Of a stretch of 64,000 nucleotides of DNA, positions 1 to 8,402 are shown piece after piece; position 1 is the first letter of the stretch, and the number at the start of each line of letters is the position of its first letter. The stretch comes from Tautonia marina (GTDB taxonomy: Bacteria > Planctomycetota > Planctomycetia > Isosphaerales > Isosphaeraceae): assembly GCF_009177065.1 (NCBI RefSeq), contig NZ_WEZF01000002.1:372001-436000 (forward strand), written 5' to 3'. The notes below the pieces were generated by a model, which saw nothing but the letters and a program-made list of their open reading frames with translations, did not search any database and was not told where the DNA came from. The translations under genes and the position numbers were made by a program.

Positions 1-2
1 GC

Positions 3-665
3 GTTCGATCGGCGGCGGACGAATGGTTGATGCAACGCTTGCGGTCGATCCGATCGGCCTGGGCGAGAGAGGCGGGGCTCTCGCCGGGCTATGTTTTTTC
101 GAACGAAACGCTGGAACTGCTCGTTCGCCATCGGCCCAGCTCTCCTCATGAACTGGGAACGATCAAGGGGATCGGCAAGGCGAAGCTGGAGCGTTATGGT
201 TCTGCCCTGCTGGAAGCGATCGCCGGGGCTTCGAGGTCCTCAGTGGACTCGGAACGATCATCGTCGGCGATTTCCGGTTCCGCGTTGCACGAGTTCCAGG
301 AGCTTCCGGAACCGGTCGCTTCCCCGGCTTTGACCGTCGAACCGGATCGGGTTTCGACCGAGGAGTGGACCTGTCGCCTGCTCGACCGGGGCTTCTCTGC
401 AACCGAGGCAGCGGCCATTCGGGGAATCGACCTGGAGGAGATTACTCGACACGTGGTTGAGCAATCCCTCCAAGGTCGGATCGTACCGATCGAAGGCTTC
501 CTTGATGCCCAAACGATTCAGCAATGGGAGGCGTGGGTGCGCGATCGCGGCCCCTCACTTCCTCCCGACGACGCAAGGGAACGCCCTGAACTCTGGAGCA
601 TTTTTCTTGCGGTACGGCAGGTTGGCTCGACGCTCCCGAAGGGATCGGATCCGGTCGATCATTGA
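3..665 (+). CDS. RecQ-like helicase, C-terminal part (cut by window edge)
   Basis: The reading frame is open to the first bases of the window, so the N-terminal helicase part lies outside and the true start is not visible. The first 65 or so residues read as an HRDC domain (SAWAREAGLSPGYVFSNETL, then ELGTIKGIGKAKLERYG), a nucleic-acid-binding module at the C-terminus of RecQ/RNase D proteins. A variable linker follows. The last 80 residues (RGFSATEAAAIRGIDLEEIT) look like the helicase-associated helix-turn-helix found at the end of many RecQ proteins. The likely role is ATP-dependent 3'-5' DNA unwinding in recombination and repair. The gene is convergent with the next one, with only 30 bp between them. 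RecQ itself is inferred, because the helicase motifs are not in view. Confidence 0.75.
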   Translation, partial: VRSAADEWLMQRLRSIRSAWAREAGLSPGYVFSNETLELLVRHRPSSPHELGTIKGIGKAKLERYGSALLEAIAGASRSSVDSERSSSAISGSALHEFQELPEPVASPALTVEPDRVSTEEWTCRLLDRGFSATEAAAIRGIDLEEITRHVVEQSLQGRIVPIEGFLDAQTIQQWEAWVRDRGPSLPPDDARERPELWSIFLAVRQVGSTLPKGSDPVDH

Positions 666-695
666 TCCGCTCCAAGGCGATCGTCGTCGTCCCAG

Positions 696-2006
696 TTATG
701 GGGCGTTGATTTCCTGGATCAGTTGATCAATCTGACTGGACATCTTGCGGCGGAATTCCGGATCGAAGCCGGTGATGACCGCGCGAATGGTTCCGTCGGA
801 GCCGATCAGCAAGGCGGAAGGGATGGCCTGAACTCCAAAGGCACGCGCCATCTTGCCTTCGGAATCGAGGGCGACCTCGGCCAGTGGAGGACGGCGCAGC
901 TTTAGATCGTTGCGATCAAGGAAGGTCAGCAGTTCCTTGGCGAGACCTTGAGCATCGTCTCCCCCCTCGTCGATGCTGACGCAGAGGACGCGGAGGTCAT
1001 CGGCGCGATCGGCCTCGGCATAGGCGTCGATCAAGGCGGCGACCTCGGGCAGTTCCTTCAAACAGGGACCGCACCAGGTCGCCCAGAAGTCGATGAGCAC
1101 CACCTTCCCTTCCAGATCGACTGCGCGAATCTCCTCTCCCATCCCCTCGTCATTGAGCAAGGGGACGGTGAACTGTGGGGCGGGGGTTCCGACGCGAGGA
1201 TCGGCGGCGAGTCGAGCGGCTTCCTCACGGGCTCGGGCCTCGGGATCGAGCAAAGGGCCGAGCATTGCCATGCCGGGAGGGGGCTCGGTGATGAAGGGGT
1301 TCGTGTCGTCGTCGGCCGGAGCGGTGGTGGTAATCTCTCCGGCGGACCAGGAAACCGAAACCTCGTCGAACGTCAACCCTGGAGGGGTCAACTCGGTGAC
1401 CGATTCGGGGTCCATGATGGCTTCGCCGCCGACGATCAAGAAGGTCTCGGGATTGATGAACAATCGCCAGTCGGTTCGACCGAGCATCGGCACGCGGAGG
1501 ACTCGAACCGTGGTGCCCTGCCACTCGCGATCTTCCTCGATCGCGAGTTGATCGGGATCGGTTGGGATGGCTCGGCCAGGTTCCTCGCCGGTCAGGAGTC
1601 CGAGCACCACGGGCAGTGGAGGTCCGATCGGATCCCCCAGCACGGCCGAACCCACGGCCGAAACGGCAAGCAGTTCGATACTGGCACGCTCGGGGGCGGC
1701 GGAGAGCTCGTAGTGACCGGCAGGGGTGACGACCGTAAGCATCTGCTCACCGTCACTGACGATCCGGGAGCCCGGAACCTGAACCGCGAACCGATCGGGC
1801 CGGGAATATGCCAGGCGGAACGGGTCGAACCGCTCGATCCGCTCGCCGTCGATCGACACGGTCACGACCCGATCGCCACGATCGACATAATGATCGAGGC
1901 CTTGATACGCCTCGGCGACGCGCTGCAGGAGAGCCAGGGCATCGTCGTCTCGAGGCGTGACGGCCGGAACGACGCAGAGCCAGACGGCGGTGAGGGTCGC
2001 GATCAC
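696..2006 (-). CDS. Secreted LolA-like/TlpA fusion, thiol-disulfide oxidoreductase
   Basis: A GTG start at 2006 follows GGAG at an 8-base spacing. The 436-residue protein has a hydrophobic N-terminal export signal, then a beta-rich region (about 25-225) resembling the LolA-like/DUF2092 lipoprotein-carrier fold. A TlpA/ResA-type thioredoxin domain (about 272-436) carries an intact WCGPC at 311-315 and the cis-Pro loop AIPSAL near the end. It probably acts outside the cytoplasmic membrane as a thiol reductase; the substrate is unknown. The gene upstream on the same strand is a paralogue of the same architecture, so this is a tandem duplication. Here the redox motif is intact; in the neighbour it is not. 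Confidence 0.8.
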   Translation of the reverse strand: MIATLTAVWLCVVPAVTPRDDDALALLQRVAEAYQGLDHYVDRGDRVVTVSIDGERIERFDPFRLAYSRPDRFAVQVPGSRIVSDGEQMLTVVTPAGHYELSAAPERASIELLAVSAVGSAVLGDPIGPPLPVVLGLLTGEEPGRAIPTDPDQLAIEEDREWQGTTVRVLRVPMLGRTDWRLFINPETFLIVGGEAIMDPESVTELTPPGLTFDEVSVSWSAGEITTTAPADDDTNPFITEPPPGMAMLGPLLDPEARAREEAARLAADPRVGTPAPQFTVPLLNDEGMGEEIRAVDLEGKVVLIDFWATWCGPCLKELPEVAALIDAYAEADRADDLRVLCVSIDEGGDDAQGLAKELLTFLDRNDLKLRRPPLAEVALDSEGKMARAFGVQAIPSALLIGSDGTIRAVITGFDPEFRRKMSSQIDQLIQEINAP

Positions 2007-2129
2007 GTCGGAGTCTCCGGAGCCAGGGCAACACGAGAGGGATCCTCGAGCGGGCGAGCGGATCGATCGGTGTTGCGAGCTGGATCAAGTCGTGGGCTGG
2101 CCAGGGTCAATGGATCGAGGCATGAACGA

Positions 2130-3494
2130 TCAATCGCCGGAAGCCTGAGAAGCATCGGCTTCCAGCAGGGCCTCGATCGTCGGAGCGAGTTCGAGCATTT
2201 TCTGGGGAGGCGAGGCCACACGGACCTCTCGGACGACTCCCTTGGAATCGATCACGAGCAACATGGGAATGGCCTCGATGCCGAGCGCCTTGGCAGTTTC
2301 CCCGTTCGGGTCAACGGCGACGCGGGCCATCGGAGGACGATCGAGTCGGAAGTCCTTGGCGTCCAGATAACGCTCAACCAGAGTCCGAATCTCGGCGATG
2401 GGATCGTCGGCGGCGGGGTCTTCGGCGTTCTCGGGGTTGTCCTCCTCGTCAGCGACCACCGTATCCACGCTGAGGGAGAACACGCGCAGGCGGTTGGCTT
2501 CCGGGTGATCCTCGAAGCGGTCGATCAAGGTTGAGAGCGCCTGAAGTTCCGGGATGCACGGGTCGAACCAGGTAGTCCAGACGTCGATCACCACGACCTT
2601 GCCCACCAGCTCCTCGCGGGAGACGGGCTCAAGCTTCCCATTGGCCGCGAGGAGCGTGAGCGTAAACTCTGGAGCGGGTTTTCCCTTCAGACCGGCGCCG
2701 GGCTCGGTACCGTCCGGGCCGGCCATTAACGCGGCGATACTGTCTACGCGGCGGGCATCGTCAGGAGGGGAATAGACGAACCGATCGTCGGGAGGAACCT
2801 CGGTTGTGATCGTTCCCGGGGACCAGGAGATTTCCTTGACCACCATGTTCTCGGGCAGTTCCTCGGGGGCGGGAACCACCTCGATCCGACGCAGCAGATA
2901 GCTCTGCGGGTCGATCAGCAACCGGACGACCGGCCCGGCCTGGGGAACGATCTTCAACGATCGGCACTCGACCCCATCGACCGCTCGTTCCGGCTCCCGC
3001 TCCAGACGTTCGACCCCCTGAAGAATGGCTTCGTAGGGATCTTCGGAAGCGAGCAGGCGGAACAACGTCATCGTCGGAATTCCCGTGATGCCGCCGAAGA
3101 TGTAGGCGGCGGCCGGATCGCGGGCGAGGACAGTCGTGTTCAGGGCGTCGGGGGCTTCGGCGATAAGATAAAGCCCGGCCAGGGCCGAAACCTGCTGGTT
3201 CCCGTCGAGGAAAAACGCCGCCGGTTCCTGAGCGACCGCGAGTCGATTGGGTCGAGCAAAGGCGAACGGTTTCTCAAGGATTTGCGAGGTTTCCTCGCCT
3301 CCGAGCGCGAAGGCAAGGGTCATTGTCCCTTCGTCCGCGTATCCCGGCAGACCGGCATAGGCTTCGGCCACGCGACGGAGGAGCGAGTGGCCCGGGTCGA
3401 AGTTCGGCTCCTGGGTGATGGCCTCGGCCGGGGAGAACCTCGAAACCGTGACCAGCAGCACGACCACGGCAAGACTCACGGGAGATCGAAGCAC
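2130..3494 (-). CDS. Secreted LolA-like/TlpA paralogue with degenerate active site (WFDPC)
   Basis: The start is the GTG at 3494, six bases after AAGGAG and directly before a hydrophobic signal segment (LAVVVLLVTVSRFSPAEA). The 37 extra upstream codons are probably not translated. The protein (454 residues) has the same order as its downstream neighbour: signal peptide, LolA-like region, then a thioredoxin domain. The redox motif reads W-F-D-P-C (residues 309-313), so the first, nucleophilic cysteine of CxxC is replaced by Phe. Classical dithiol exchange is therefore unlikely. It may bind a partner or work through its single cysteine. About 120 bp separate it from the paralogue, consistent with co-transcription. 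Confidence 0.78.
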   Translation of the reverse strand: MLRSPVSLAVVVLLVTVSRFSPAEAITQEPNFDPGHSLLRRVAEAYAGLPGYADEGTMTLAFALGGEETSQILEKPFAFARPNRLAVAQEPAAFFLDGNQQVSALAGLYLIAEAPDALNTTVLARDPAAAYIFGGITGIPTMTLFRLLASEDPYEAILQGVERLEREPERAVDGVECRSLKIVPQAGPVVRLLIDPQSYLLRRIEVVPAPEELPENMVVKEISWSPGTITTEVPPDDRFVYSPPDDARRVDSIAALMAGPDGTEPGAGLKGKPAPEFTLTLLAANGKLEPVSREELVGKVVVIDVWTTWFDPCIPELQALSTLIDRFEDHPEANRLRVFSLSVDTVVADEEDNPENAEDPAADDPIAEIRTLVERYLDAKDFRLDRPPMARVAVDPNGETAKALGIEAIPMLLVIDSKGVVREVRVASPPQKMLELAPTIEALLEADASQASGD

Positions 3495-3638
3495 GGGAGA
3501 CTCCTTTCCGCATGGTATCGATCGGATCGGCTCGGGCTCCGTGAGCCGGACCCTCGTCATCGAGATGATCGTAACCAGCGCAGGGCCCCCCCTGCCAGGG
3601 CGCATCGGTCGGGAATCAAGGCCGGTCGGCTTGATCGA

Positions 3639-4886
3639 TCAATCAGCGCGAGGGCCCGAATGTGACGGGCCGTCGGCGAGCTGGGGAAGGAGATGCCCCA
3701 TCCGGTCGCGCTTGGCGTCGAGATAACGCCGCCGCGCTTCTTCATCAGGCGCGATGATCGGCACCTGATCGACGACCTGAAGGTCATAGCCGCTAATCAC
3801 GAAGGCATCGACTTTCTTCGGATTATTGGTCAGTAGCCGAACCTTGGTCAGACCGAGGTCCTGGAGAATCTGGAGCCCGATGCCATAGTCTCTCATGTCG
3901 GCCTGGAAGCCGAGGGCAAGGTTGGCATCGACGGTGTCGAGCCCTTGATCCTGCAGAGCGTATGCCTTGATCTTTTGAATCAGGCCGATTCCCCGACCTT
4001 CCTGGGGCAAATAGATGAGCGCTCCGGCCCCTTCGGCGGAAATTTGCTGCAAGGCCATGTGCAGTTGATCGCCGCAGTCGCAGCGCAGCGAGGCGAGCAG
4101 GTCGCCGGTAAAGCAAGACGAATGCAGCCGAACCAGCGGGGCCGACGCGTTCTTGAGGTCGCCGAAGGCGATGGCAATCGGAGTGTTGCCCGGCTCGTGA
4201 TCGACCGAGTAGCCGATGACCCGAGCCTCGCCGTATTTCGTCGGCAAGGCGGCCTCGGTTTCTCGGTGCACCAGCTTTTCCTGACGGCGGCGGTAGCGAA
4301 TCAACTCCTCGATCGAAACGATCGGCAGGTTGAATCGCCGGGCGATCTCGTGCAACTTCTCCCGGCTGGCACGCCCGGTGCCGTCGAGAATCTCAATCAG
4401 AACTCCCGCCGGCGCGAGTCCGGCCAGCCGAGCCAGATCGACCGTTGCCTCCGTGTGACCGGCGCGTCGCAACACACCACCTTCCTTGGCGAGCAACGGC
4501 AAGACGTGGCCGGGACGGGTGAAATCCGACGCTTTCGAGTTCGGATCGACCATTGCCCGGATCGTCAGGGCTCGCTCCGCAGCGGTGATGCCGGTGTGGC
4601 AACTCTTGTGATCGACCTGGATCAAGAACGGTGTCTTGTGCGGGGCCGTGTTCAGCTCGACGACGGCATGAAGATTCAGTCGCTCGGCCAGGTCGGGCAT
4701 GATCGAGGCACAGAGCAAACCGCGCCCTTCGGTGATCATGAACTCCACGAGTTCCGGCGTGATGGTTTCGGCCGCGGCGACGAAGTCTCCTTCATTTTCC
4801 CGGTCTTCGGCATCAACCACGATGACGGCCCGGCCCTCGGCAATGGCCTGGATCGCGTCTTCCACGTTCGAGAATGCGTCGCCCAT
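3639..4886 (-). CDS. ribBA: Bifunctional DHBP synthase / GTP cyclohydrolase II
   Basis: Cytoplasmic riboflavin biosynthesis enzyme. The N-terminal half makes 3,4-dihydroxy-2-butanone 4-phosphate from ribulose 5-phosphate; the C-terminal half opens GTP to the pyrimidine precursor. DHBP synthase motifs include DAEDRENEGDF, FMITEGRGLLCASI and the RPGHVLPL segment. The GTP cyclohydrolase II half has the zinc cysteines in CFTGDLLASLRCDCGDQ and the LPQEGRGIGL motif. About 415 residues is normal for RibBA. The start chosen is the ATG at 4886 (MGDAFSNVEDAIQAIAEG), which matches family N-termini; the frame is open further up to 5030. No FMN riboswitch could be recognised upstream. Confidence 0.93.
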   Translation of the reverse strand: MGDAFSNVEDAIQAIAEGRAVIVVDAEDRENEGDFVAAAETITPELVEFMITEGRGLLCASIMPDLAERLNLHAVVELNTAPHKTPFLIQVDHKSCHTGITAAERALTIRAMVDPNSKASDFTRPGHVLPLLAKEGGVLRRAGHTEATVDLARLAGLAPAGVLIEILDGTGRASREKLHEIARRFNLPIVSIEELIRYRRRQEKLVHRETEAALPTKYGEARVIGYSVDHEPGNTPIAIAFGDLKNASAPLVRLHSSCFTGDLLASLRCDCGDQLHMALQQISAEGAGALIYLPQEGRGIGLIQKIKAYALQDQGLDTVDANLALGFQADMRDYGIGLQILQDLGLTKVRLLTNNPKKVDAFVISGYDLQVVDQVPIIAPDEEARRRYLDAKRDRMGHLLPQLADGPSHSGPRAD

Positions 4887-5093
4887 CGAAGCGCCTGGCT
4901 CCCGTGTCTCAACCCAGTCGGGCGGACAAGCTCCGCCCATCGTTCCTTTTATGATAGGCGCAGCCCCCCACTCAGGGCCAGGAGGGGTTGTGAATCGCCC
5001 CTTGAACAACCGGTCGATCGGCACCTCCACGCAAAGCGTGGTTAGCCGAGGATTCGGGAGCGATTCAGGGACGATCCCCCCATCGTCGTAACG

Positions 5094-5618
5094 TCACCAT
5101 CGAATCGAAAGTCCTCCCAGACCGAATCCGAAGGGAATATCGATCCCTCCGAGAGGTCGAGGGGAGTACCCATACCCGTAAGGTGCGACGGGATTGAACG
5201 GAACCGGGCCGTAGGGAGGAACGGCTCCGGGAGCGACCGGCACACCTCTCACCATCGGCGCCGCGGGTTGCGGAAGATACGATCGAGCGGCGTCTCGGTA
5301 GGCCTGGGCCCGGTACGCCTCGGAAAGGACAAACGGCTGAGCCCCATACTGGGTATAAGGATTGACGTAAGGAGGCCGCATCGACTCGCGACGATCAAGC
5401 TCCTCTGCCCGTCTGAGTGCCTCCAGATATTCCGCCCGACGCGCTTCCAGCTCGCGCAATGCGGCCTCGCGGTCACGCTCCGCCGATCGAATCTCGTCGG
5501 CCAGGGGGTCCGGCTGTTGCGCCGTTGCGTTCGAAGCCATCGACACCATGCAGATCATGCCGAGAACACTCGGAAGCCACAGTCTATTCCAGGCGATCGG
5601 ACCATGATGAATCGTCAT
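5094..5618 (-). CDS. Small secreted protein, charged coiled-coil plus Pro/Gly/Tyr-rich tail
   Basis: The ATG at 5618 follows AGGA at an 8-base spacing and leads into a signal peptide ending near SMASNATAQQ. A short, highly charged heptad-like segment follows (EIRSAERDREAALRELEARR and onward, about residues 35-70), predicted to be a coiled coil. The C-terminal half is rich in Pro, Tyr and Gly (PYGPVPFNPVAPYGYGYSPR) and has no recognisable domain. It is probably exported and possibly cell-surface or envelope associated. I do not recognise a family. It is divergent from the downstream sensor kinase gene, with about 220 bp between the two starts. Confidence 0.55.
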   Translation of the reverse strand: MTIHHGPIAWNRLWLPSVLGMICMVSMASNATAQQPDPLADEIRSAERDREAALRELEARRAEYLEALRRAEELDRRESMRPPYVNPYTQYGAQPFVLSEAYRAQAYRDAARSYLPQPAAPMVRGVPVAPGAVPPYGPVPFNPVAPYGYGYSPRPLGGIDIPFGFGLGGLSIRW

Positions 5619-5841
5619 GAGGAGGTTCCTCGTTCGTTGGAAATCTCGGAGGCAGTCGCTTTGAACCTGGCCGGTGTGCTCCAGGGCGAACCAGGTAATT
5701 CGAGGTGTCTGACTGGGAATCGTTCGGCCCACCGTCGGTATCGGTTGCGTCGACGGAACGATCCCGCGATGGTACTCTGTCGTGCAAAGTTCAGGCCAAA
5801 AAGCAAAGTTCCACGGATCGAACGAGTTGTCACCCCGGGGA

Positions 5842-7161
5842 ATGTCTCACGTGATACCCGAGTCCTGGTCGGTCCAAAGCGCGGTGATGGGGCTGATCGT
5901 TCTGGTGGGATTGCTCGCGCTTGTCCTTCTGATCTGGATGCGGAACCGCAAGGCGCTGGAGCAGATGACCCTGGCGATCGAAGCCCTGGGCGAAGGGCAG
6001 CCGATGCGCCGCGTCCAGGCGCAGATGGCGGGAGCCTCGGAACAGTTGGCCGATCGGATCAACCGGGCCGGGGTCGATCTTTCCAGCCGGATTGCCCAGC
6101 TGAAGGATGATCGCCGCAAGCTCGACGCAGTTCTGAGTGCGATGAACGAGGGGGTGCTGGCGGTCGATGCGCGGCAACGGCTCCTGTTTGCAAACCCGAC
6201 CGCTCAGCGGATGTTTCAGATCGCCGGAAATTCGGACGGCCGACTCGTGGCCGAGCTGGTGCGGAGCCCTCTGATCCAAATGGCGGTCGAGACCACCCTT
6301 GCCGGCCGGAGTGCCTATCGGGCCGAGCTGACGCTTGCCGGTCGAAATCCGCTGGCCAGCGATCAGGAGCGGATCATCGCGGTTCATGGAACCCCCCTGC
6401 CCGGCTCTCCTCCCTCGGGGGCGGTCTTCGTTTTACACGACGTGACCGACCTGAGACGCCTGGAGCGGATGCGGCAGGATTTTGTTGCCAATGCCTCGCA
6501 CGAGCTGAAAACCCCCTTGGCGGCGATCAAGGTCAATACGGAAACCCTGCTCGACTGGGGCTTGCACGACGATTCAGTCAACGTCACCCTGCTGAACCAG
6601 ATCAACGAGCAGGTCGATCGCCTCGACAACCTCGTCCAGGACATGCTTCGGTTGGCCCGTCTCGAATCGGGGCAAGAGCCGTTTCAATTTGAGCTGATGG
6701 CGCTTGGGCCGGTCGTCCGCGAGAGCATCGAATCGCACGAAGCGAGGGCAAGAGCACGCAACCAGACGCTCGTCGCCGAGGTGGATGATCTGGACGACTC
6801 GGTCCGCGTGCGGGCGGCAGAGGAAGCGGTTCGACAGATTCTCGACAACCTGATCGACAATGCCATCAAGTACACCCCCGAGGGGGGATCGATCCGCGTC
6901 TCAACCTGGGCAAACGACCAACGGGTCACAATTTCCGTGACCGACAGCGGCTCCGGAATTCCGAGGGACGACATCCCTCGGATTTTCGAACGGTTCTATC
7001 GGGTCGACAAGGCAAGAAGCCGATCGCAGGGAGGCACGGGCCTGGGCCTGGCGATCGTGAAACATCTCATCCAATCGCTCGATGGAGAGATCAGTGTCGA
7101 GAGCATCGTCGGCACCGGCAGCACCTTCACGGTGAGACTGCCACGTCCCCCAGGGTCGTGA
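5842..7161 (+). CDS. PhoR-like membrane sensor histidine kinase
   Basis: One strong N-terminal membrane segment (VMGLIVLVGLLALVLLIWM) is followed by a linker helix, a PAS-like region (LDAVLSAMNEGVLAVDARQR), the HisKA dimerisation domain with the phosphoacceptor in NASHELKTPLAAIK (His220 from this start) and a complete HATPase_c domain (N box DNLIDNAIKYTPEGG, G1 DSGSGIP, F box FERFYRVDKARS, G2 GGTGLGLAIVKHL). The arrangement matches PhoR/WalK-type two-component kinases. No response regulator lies beside it, so it is an orphan in this window and the stimulus is unknown. The start is uncertain: ATG 5842 is preferred, but a GTG at 5782 in the same frame is possible. Confidence 0.85.
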   Translation: MSHVIPESWSVQSAVMGLIVLVGLLALVLLIWMRNRKALEQMTLAIEALGEGQPMRRVQAQMAGASEQLADRINRAGVDLSSRIAQLKDDRRKLDAVLSAMNEGVLAVDARQRLLFANPTAQRMFQIAGNSDGRLVAELVRSPLIQMAVETTLAGRSAYRAELTLAGRNPLASDQERIIAVHGTPLPGSPPSGAVFVLHDVTDLRRLERMRQDFVANASHELKTPLAAIKVNTETLLDWGLHDDSVNVTLLNQINEQVDRLDNLVQDMLRLARLESGQEPFQFELMALGPVVRESIESHEARARARNQTLVAEVDDLDDSVRVRAAEEAVRQILDNLIDNAIKYTPEGGSIRVSTWANDQRVTISVTDSGSGIPRDDIPRIFERFYRVDKARSRSQGGTGLGLAIVKHLIQSLDGEISVESIVGTGSTFTVRLPRPPGS

Positions 7162-7585
7162 TGCCGGGAATCGCCCCTTCAAAAAAATTTTTGCCGATCA
7201 CCGAACCTTCGATGGCCTTGGATCGTAGCAAGCCTCGTGATCGAGAAGCCCGGAAGGCAGTCGATTGACGCGACGAGCTCACAGAGCTAGGCTGACCGAT
7301 GTCTCGCGGGAACTTCATCGAACACGCGAACCGAACCGAAAAATCGAGGCCGGTTCGACCCGAACCGACGCCTCACTTTCACTGAGCGAATCTCCCGGCG
7401 GCTTTTATCTGGCCGTGACTGATGGAGCGGAACCAACGGGGCCCCGAGGGATGGACTGGCCCCGCTTGGATGATCAGGTGTCGTACCTCAACACTTCGAC
7501 AGGATCAGGTCGTGTCAACTTAACCCCCGACCAGCACTCGACTCGATCCTTCTTTTTTTTCCGAAACACAGAGGAGCTTGCACCG
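7162..7585. other. Gene-free gap with stem-loops
   Basis: This gap of about 420 bp separates the sensor kinase from the redoxin gene. The frame of the redoxin gene stays open through it from 7265, but the translation is low-complexity and the good ribosome site (GAGGAG) lies at 7571. It holds a strong stem-loop at 7346-7374 and a weaker GGGGCC/GGCCCC pair at 7439-7464. A T-rich run sits just before the ribosome site. I see no other gene. Confidence 0.6.
7346..7374 (+). terminator. Strong stem-loop, terminator-like
   Basis: GAGGC-CGGTTCG pairs with CGAACCG-(AC)-GCCTC around a 3-base loop, giving 12 base pairs with a 2-base bulge. It has no clear T-tract and lies 185 bp after the kinase stop, so it may end that transcript or be a 5' leader element of the redoxin mRNA. 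Confidence 0.4.
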
Positions 7586-8191
7586 ATGCGCATGTTTGTC
7601 TCCGGACTCGTTGCCCTGGCTCTGGCCGTTCCCGCCGTGGCCGGTGAGTACAACAAGACCGTCGACATCGGGCAGAAGGCCCCCGATTTCTCCGGCATCC
7701 CGGCCACCTACAAGGGCCAGGACACCTCCATCTCCCTGAGCGATGTTGAGGAAGAGGTCGTTGTCCTCGTCTTCCTCGGCAACCACTGCCCCTACGTGGT
7801 CGCGATCGAAGACCACCTGAACGACTTCGTGGACAACTACCAGGGTAAGAGCGTCAAGCTGATCGGCGTCAGCGTCAACGACCACCCGCAAGACAAGCTG
7901 CCGCAGATCAAGGAGTGGGTCAAGGAAAAGAACTCGCTCTACGCCTACGGCTATGACGAGAGCCAGGAAATCGGCCGCAAGTACGGCTCGACCAAGACCC
8001 CTGAGTTCTTCGTCCTCGACAAGGACCGCACCATCCGCTACATGGGCGCCATGTACCGCAACCCGCTGAAGGTTGAGCCGGGCGAAACCAACTTCGTCGC
8101 CAACGCCGTCGATGCCCTGCTCGCCGGCGAAGAGGTCGAGGTCAAGGAAACCCCTGCCATCGGCTGCGGTGTCGTCTACAAGCGCAAGTGA
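7586..8191 (+). CDS. Secreted peroxiredoxin/thioredoxin-like protein with NHCPYV motif
   Basis: The ATG at 7586 lies nine bases after GAGGAG and opens a clear signal peptide (RMFVSGLVALALAVPAVAG). The 201-residue protein has a redoxin/AhpC-TSA fold: KAPDF near the N-terminus, then VFLGNHCPYV with a single active-site cysteine (Cys68) and no partner in CxxC position, and a TPEFFVLD cis-Pro region. It ends in a conserved-looking IGCGVVYKRK tail with a second cysteine (Cys194). That pattern is typical of a redoxin family common in planctomycetes and other environmental bacteria. A peroxidase-like or thiol-reductase role in the periplasm is inferred. A strong terminator follows at 8261-8296. Confidence 0.8.
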   Translation: MRMFVSGLVALALAVPAVAGEYNKTVDIGQKAPDFSGIPATYKGQDTSISLSDVEEEVVVLVFLGNHCPYVVAIEDHLNDFVDNYQGKSVKLIGVSVNDHPQDKLPQIKEWVKEKNSLYAYGYDESQEIGRKYGSTKTPEFFVLDKDRTIRYMGAMYRNPLKVEPGETNFVANAVDALLAGEEVEVKETPAIGCGVVYKRK

Positions 8192-8260
8192 GCCGGTTGT
8201 GATCGGATGACCCCTGGTGATCCGGTCTTCCGCAACAGCAACGTGAATTGATCGAACCCT

Positions 8261-8300
8261 CCGCCCGTCGTCGGACCATCCCCCGGCGGCGGGCGGTCTT
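8261..8300 (+). terminator. Intrinsic terminator after the redoxin gene
   Basis: A 14-bp stem (8261-8274 with 8283-8296, including two G-T wobble pairs) has an 8-base loop and is followed by TCTTCGTTT. It lies 70 bp after the redoxin stop and before the next gene's start, so the two thioredoxin-fold genes are probably separate transcripts. Confidence 0.75.
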
Positions 8301-8402
8301 CGTTTCCAGCCAGGCTCGGTCTGGGGCCAATGGTCCACAGACTTCCAGCCGAACCACCCTCAGCCACTCCGACCCAGCGCCCACCCCCCGGAGGACCGAT
8401 TC

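Noticed and set aside
948-2534. 528-codon plus-strand frame over the two TlpA-like genes
   Set aside because: Antisense shadow: no ribosome site, Gly/Arg/His-rich translation without domain, while the minus-strand frames show clear thioredoxin domains.
4887-5093. FMN riboswitch before ribBA
   Set aside because: Looked for the conserved RFN blocks on the minus strand; none found.
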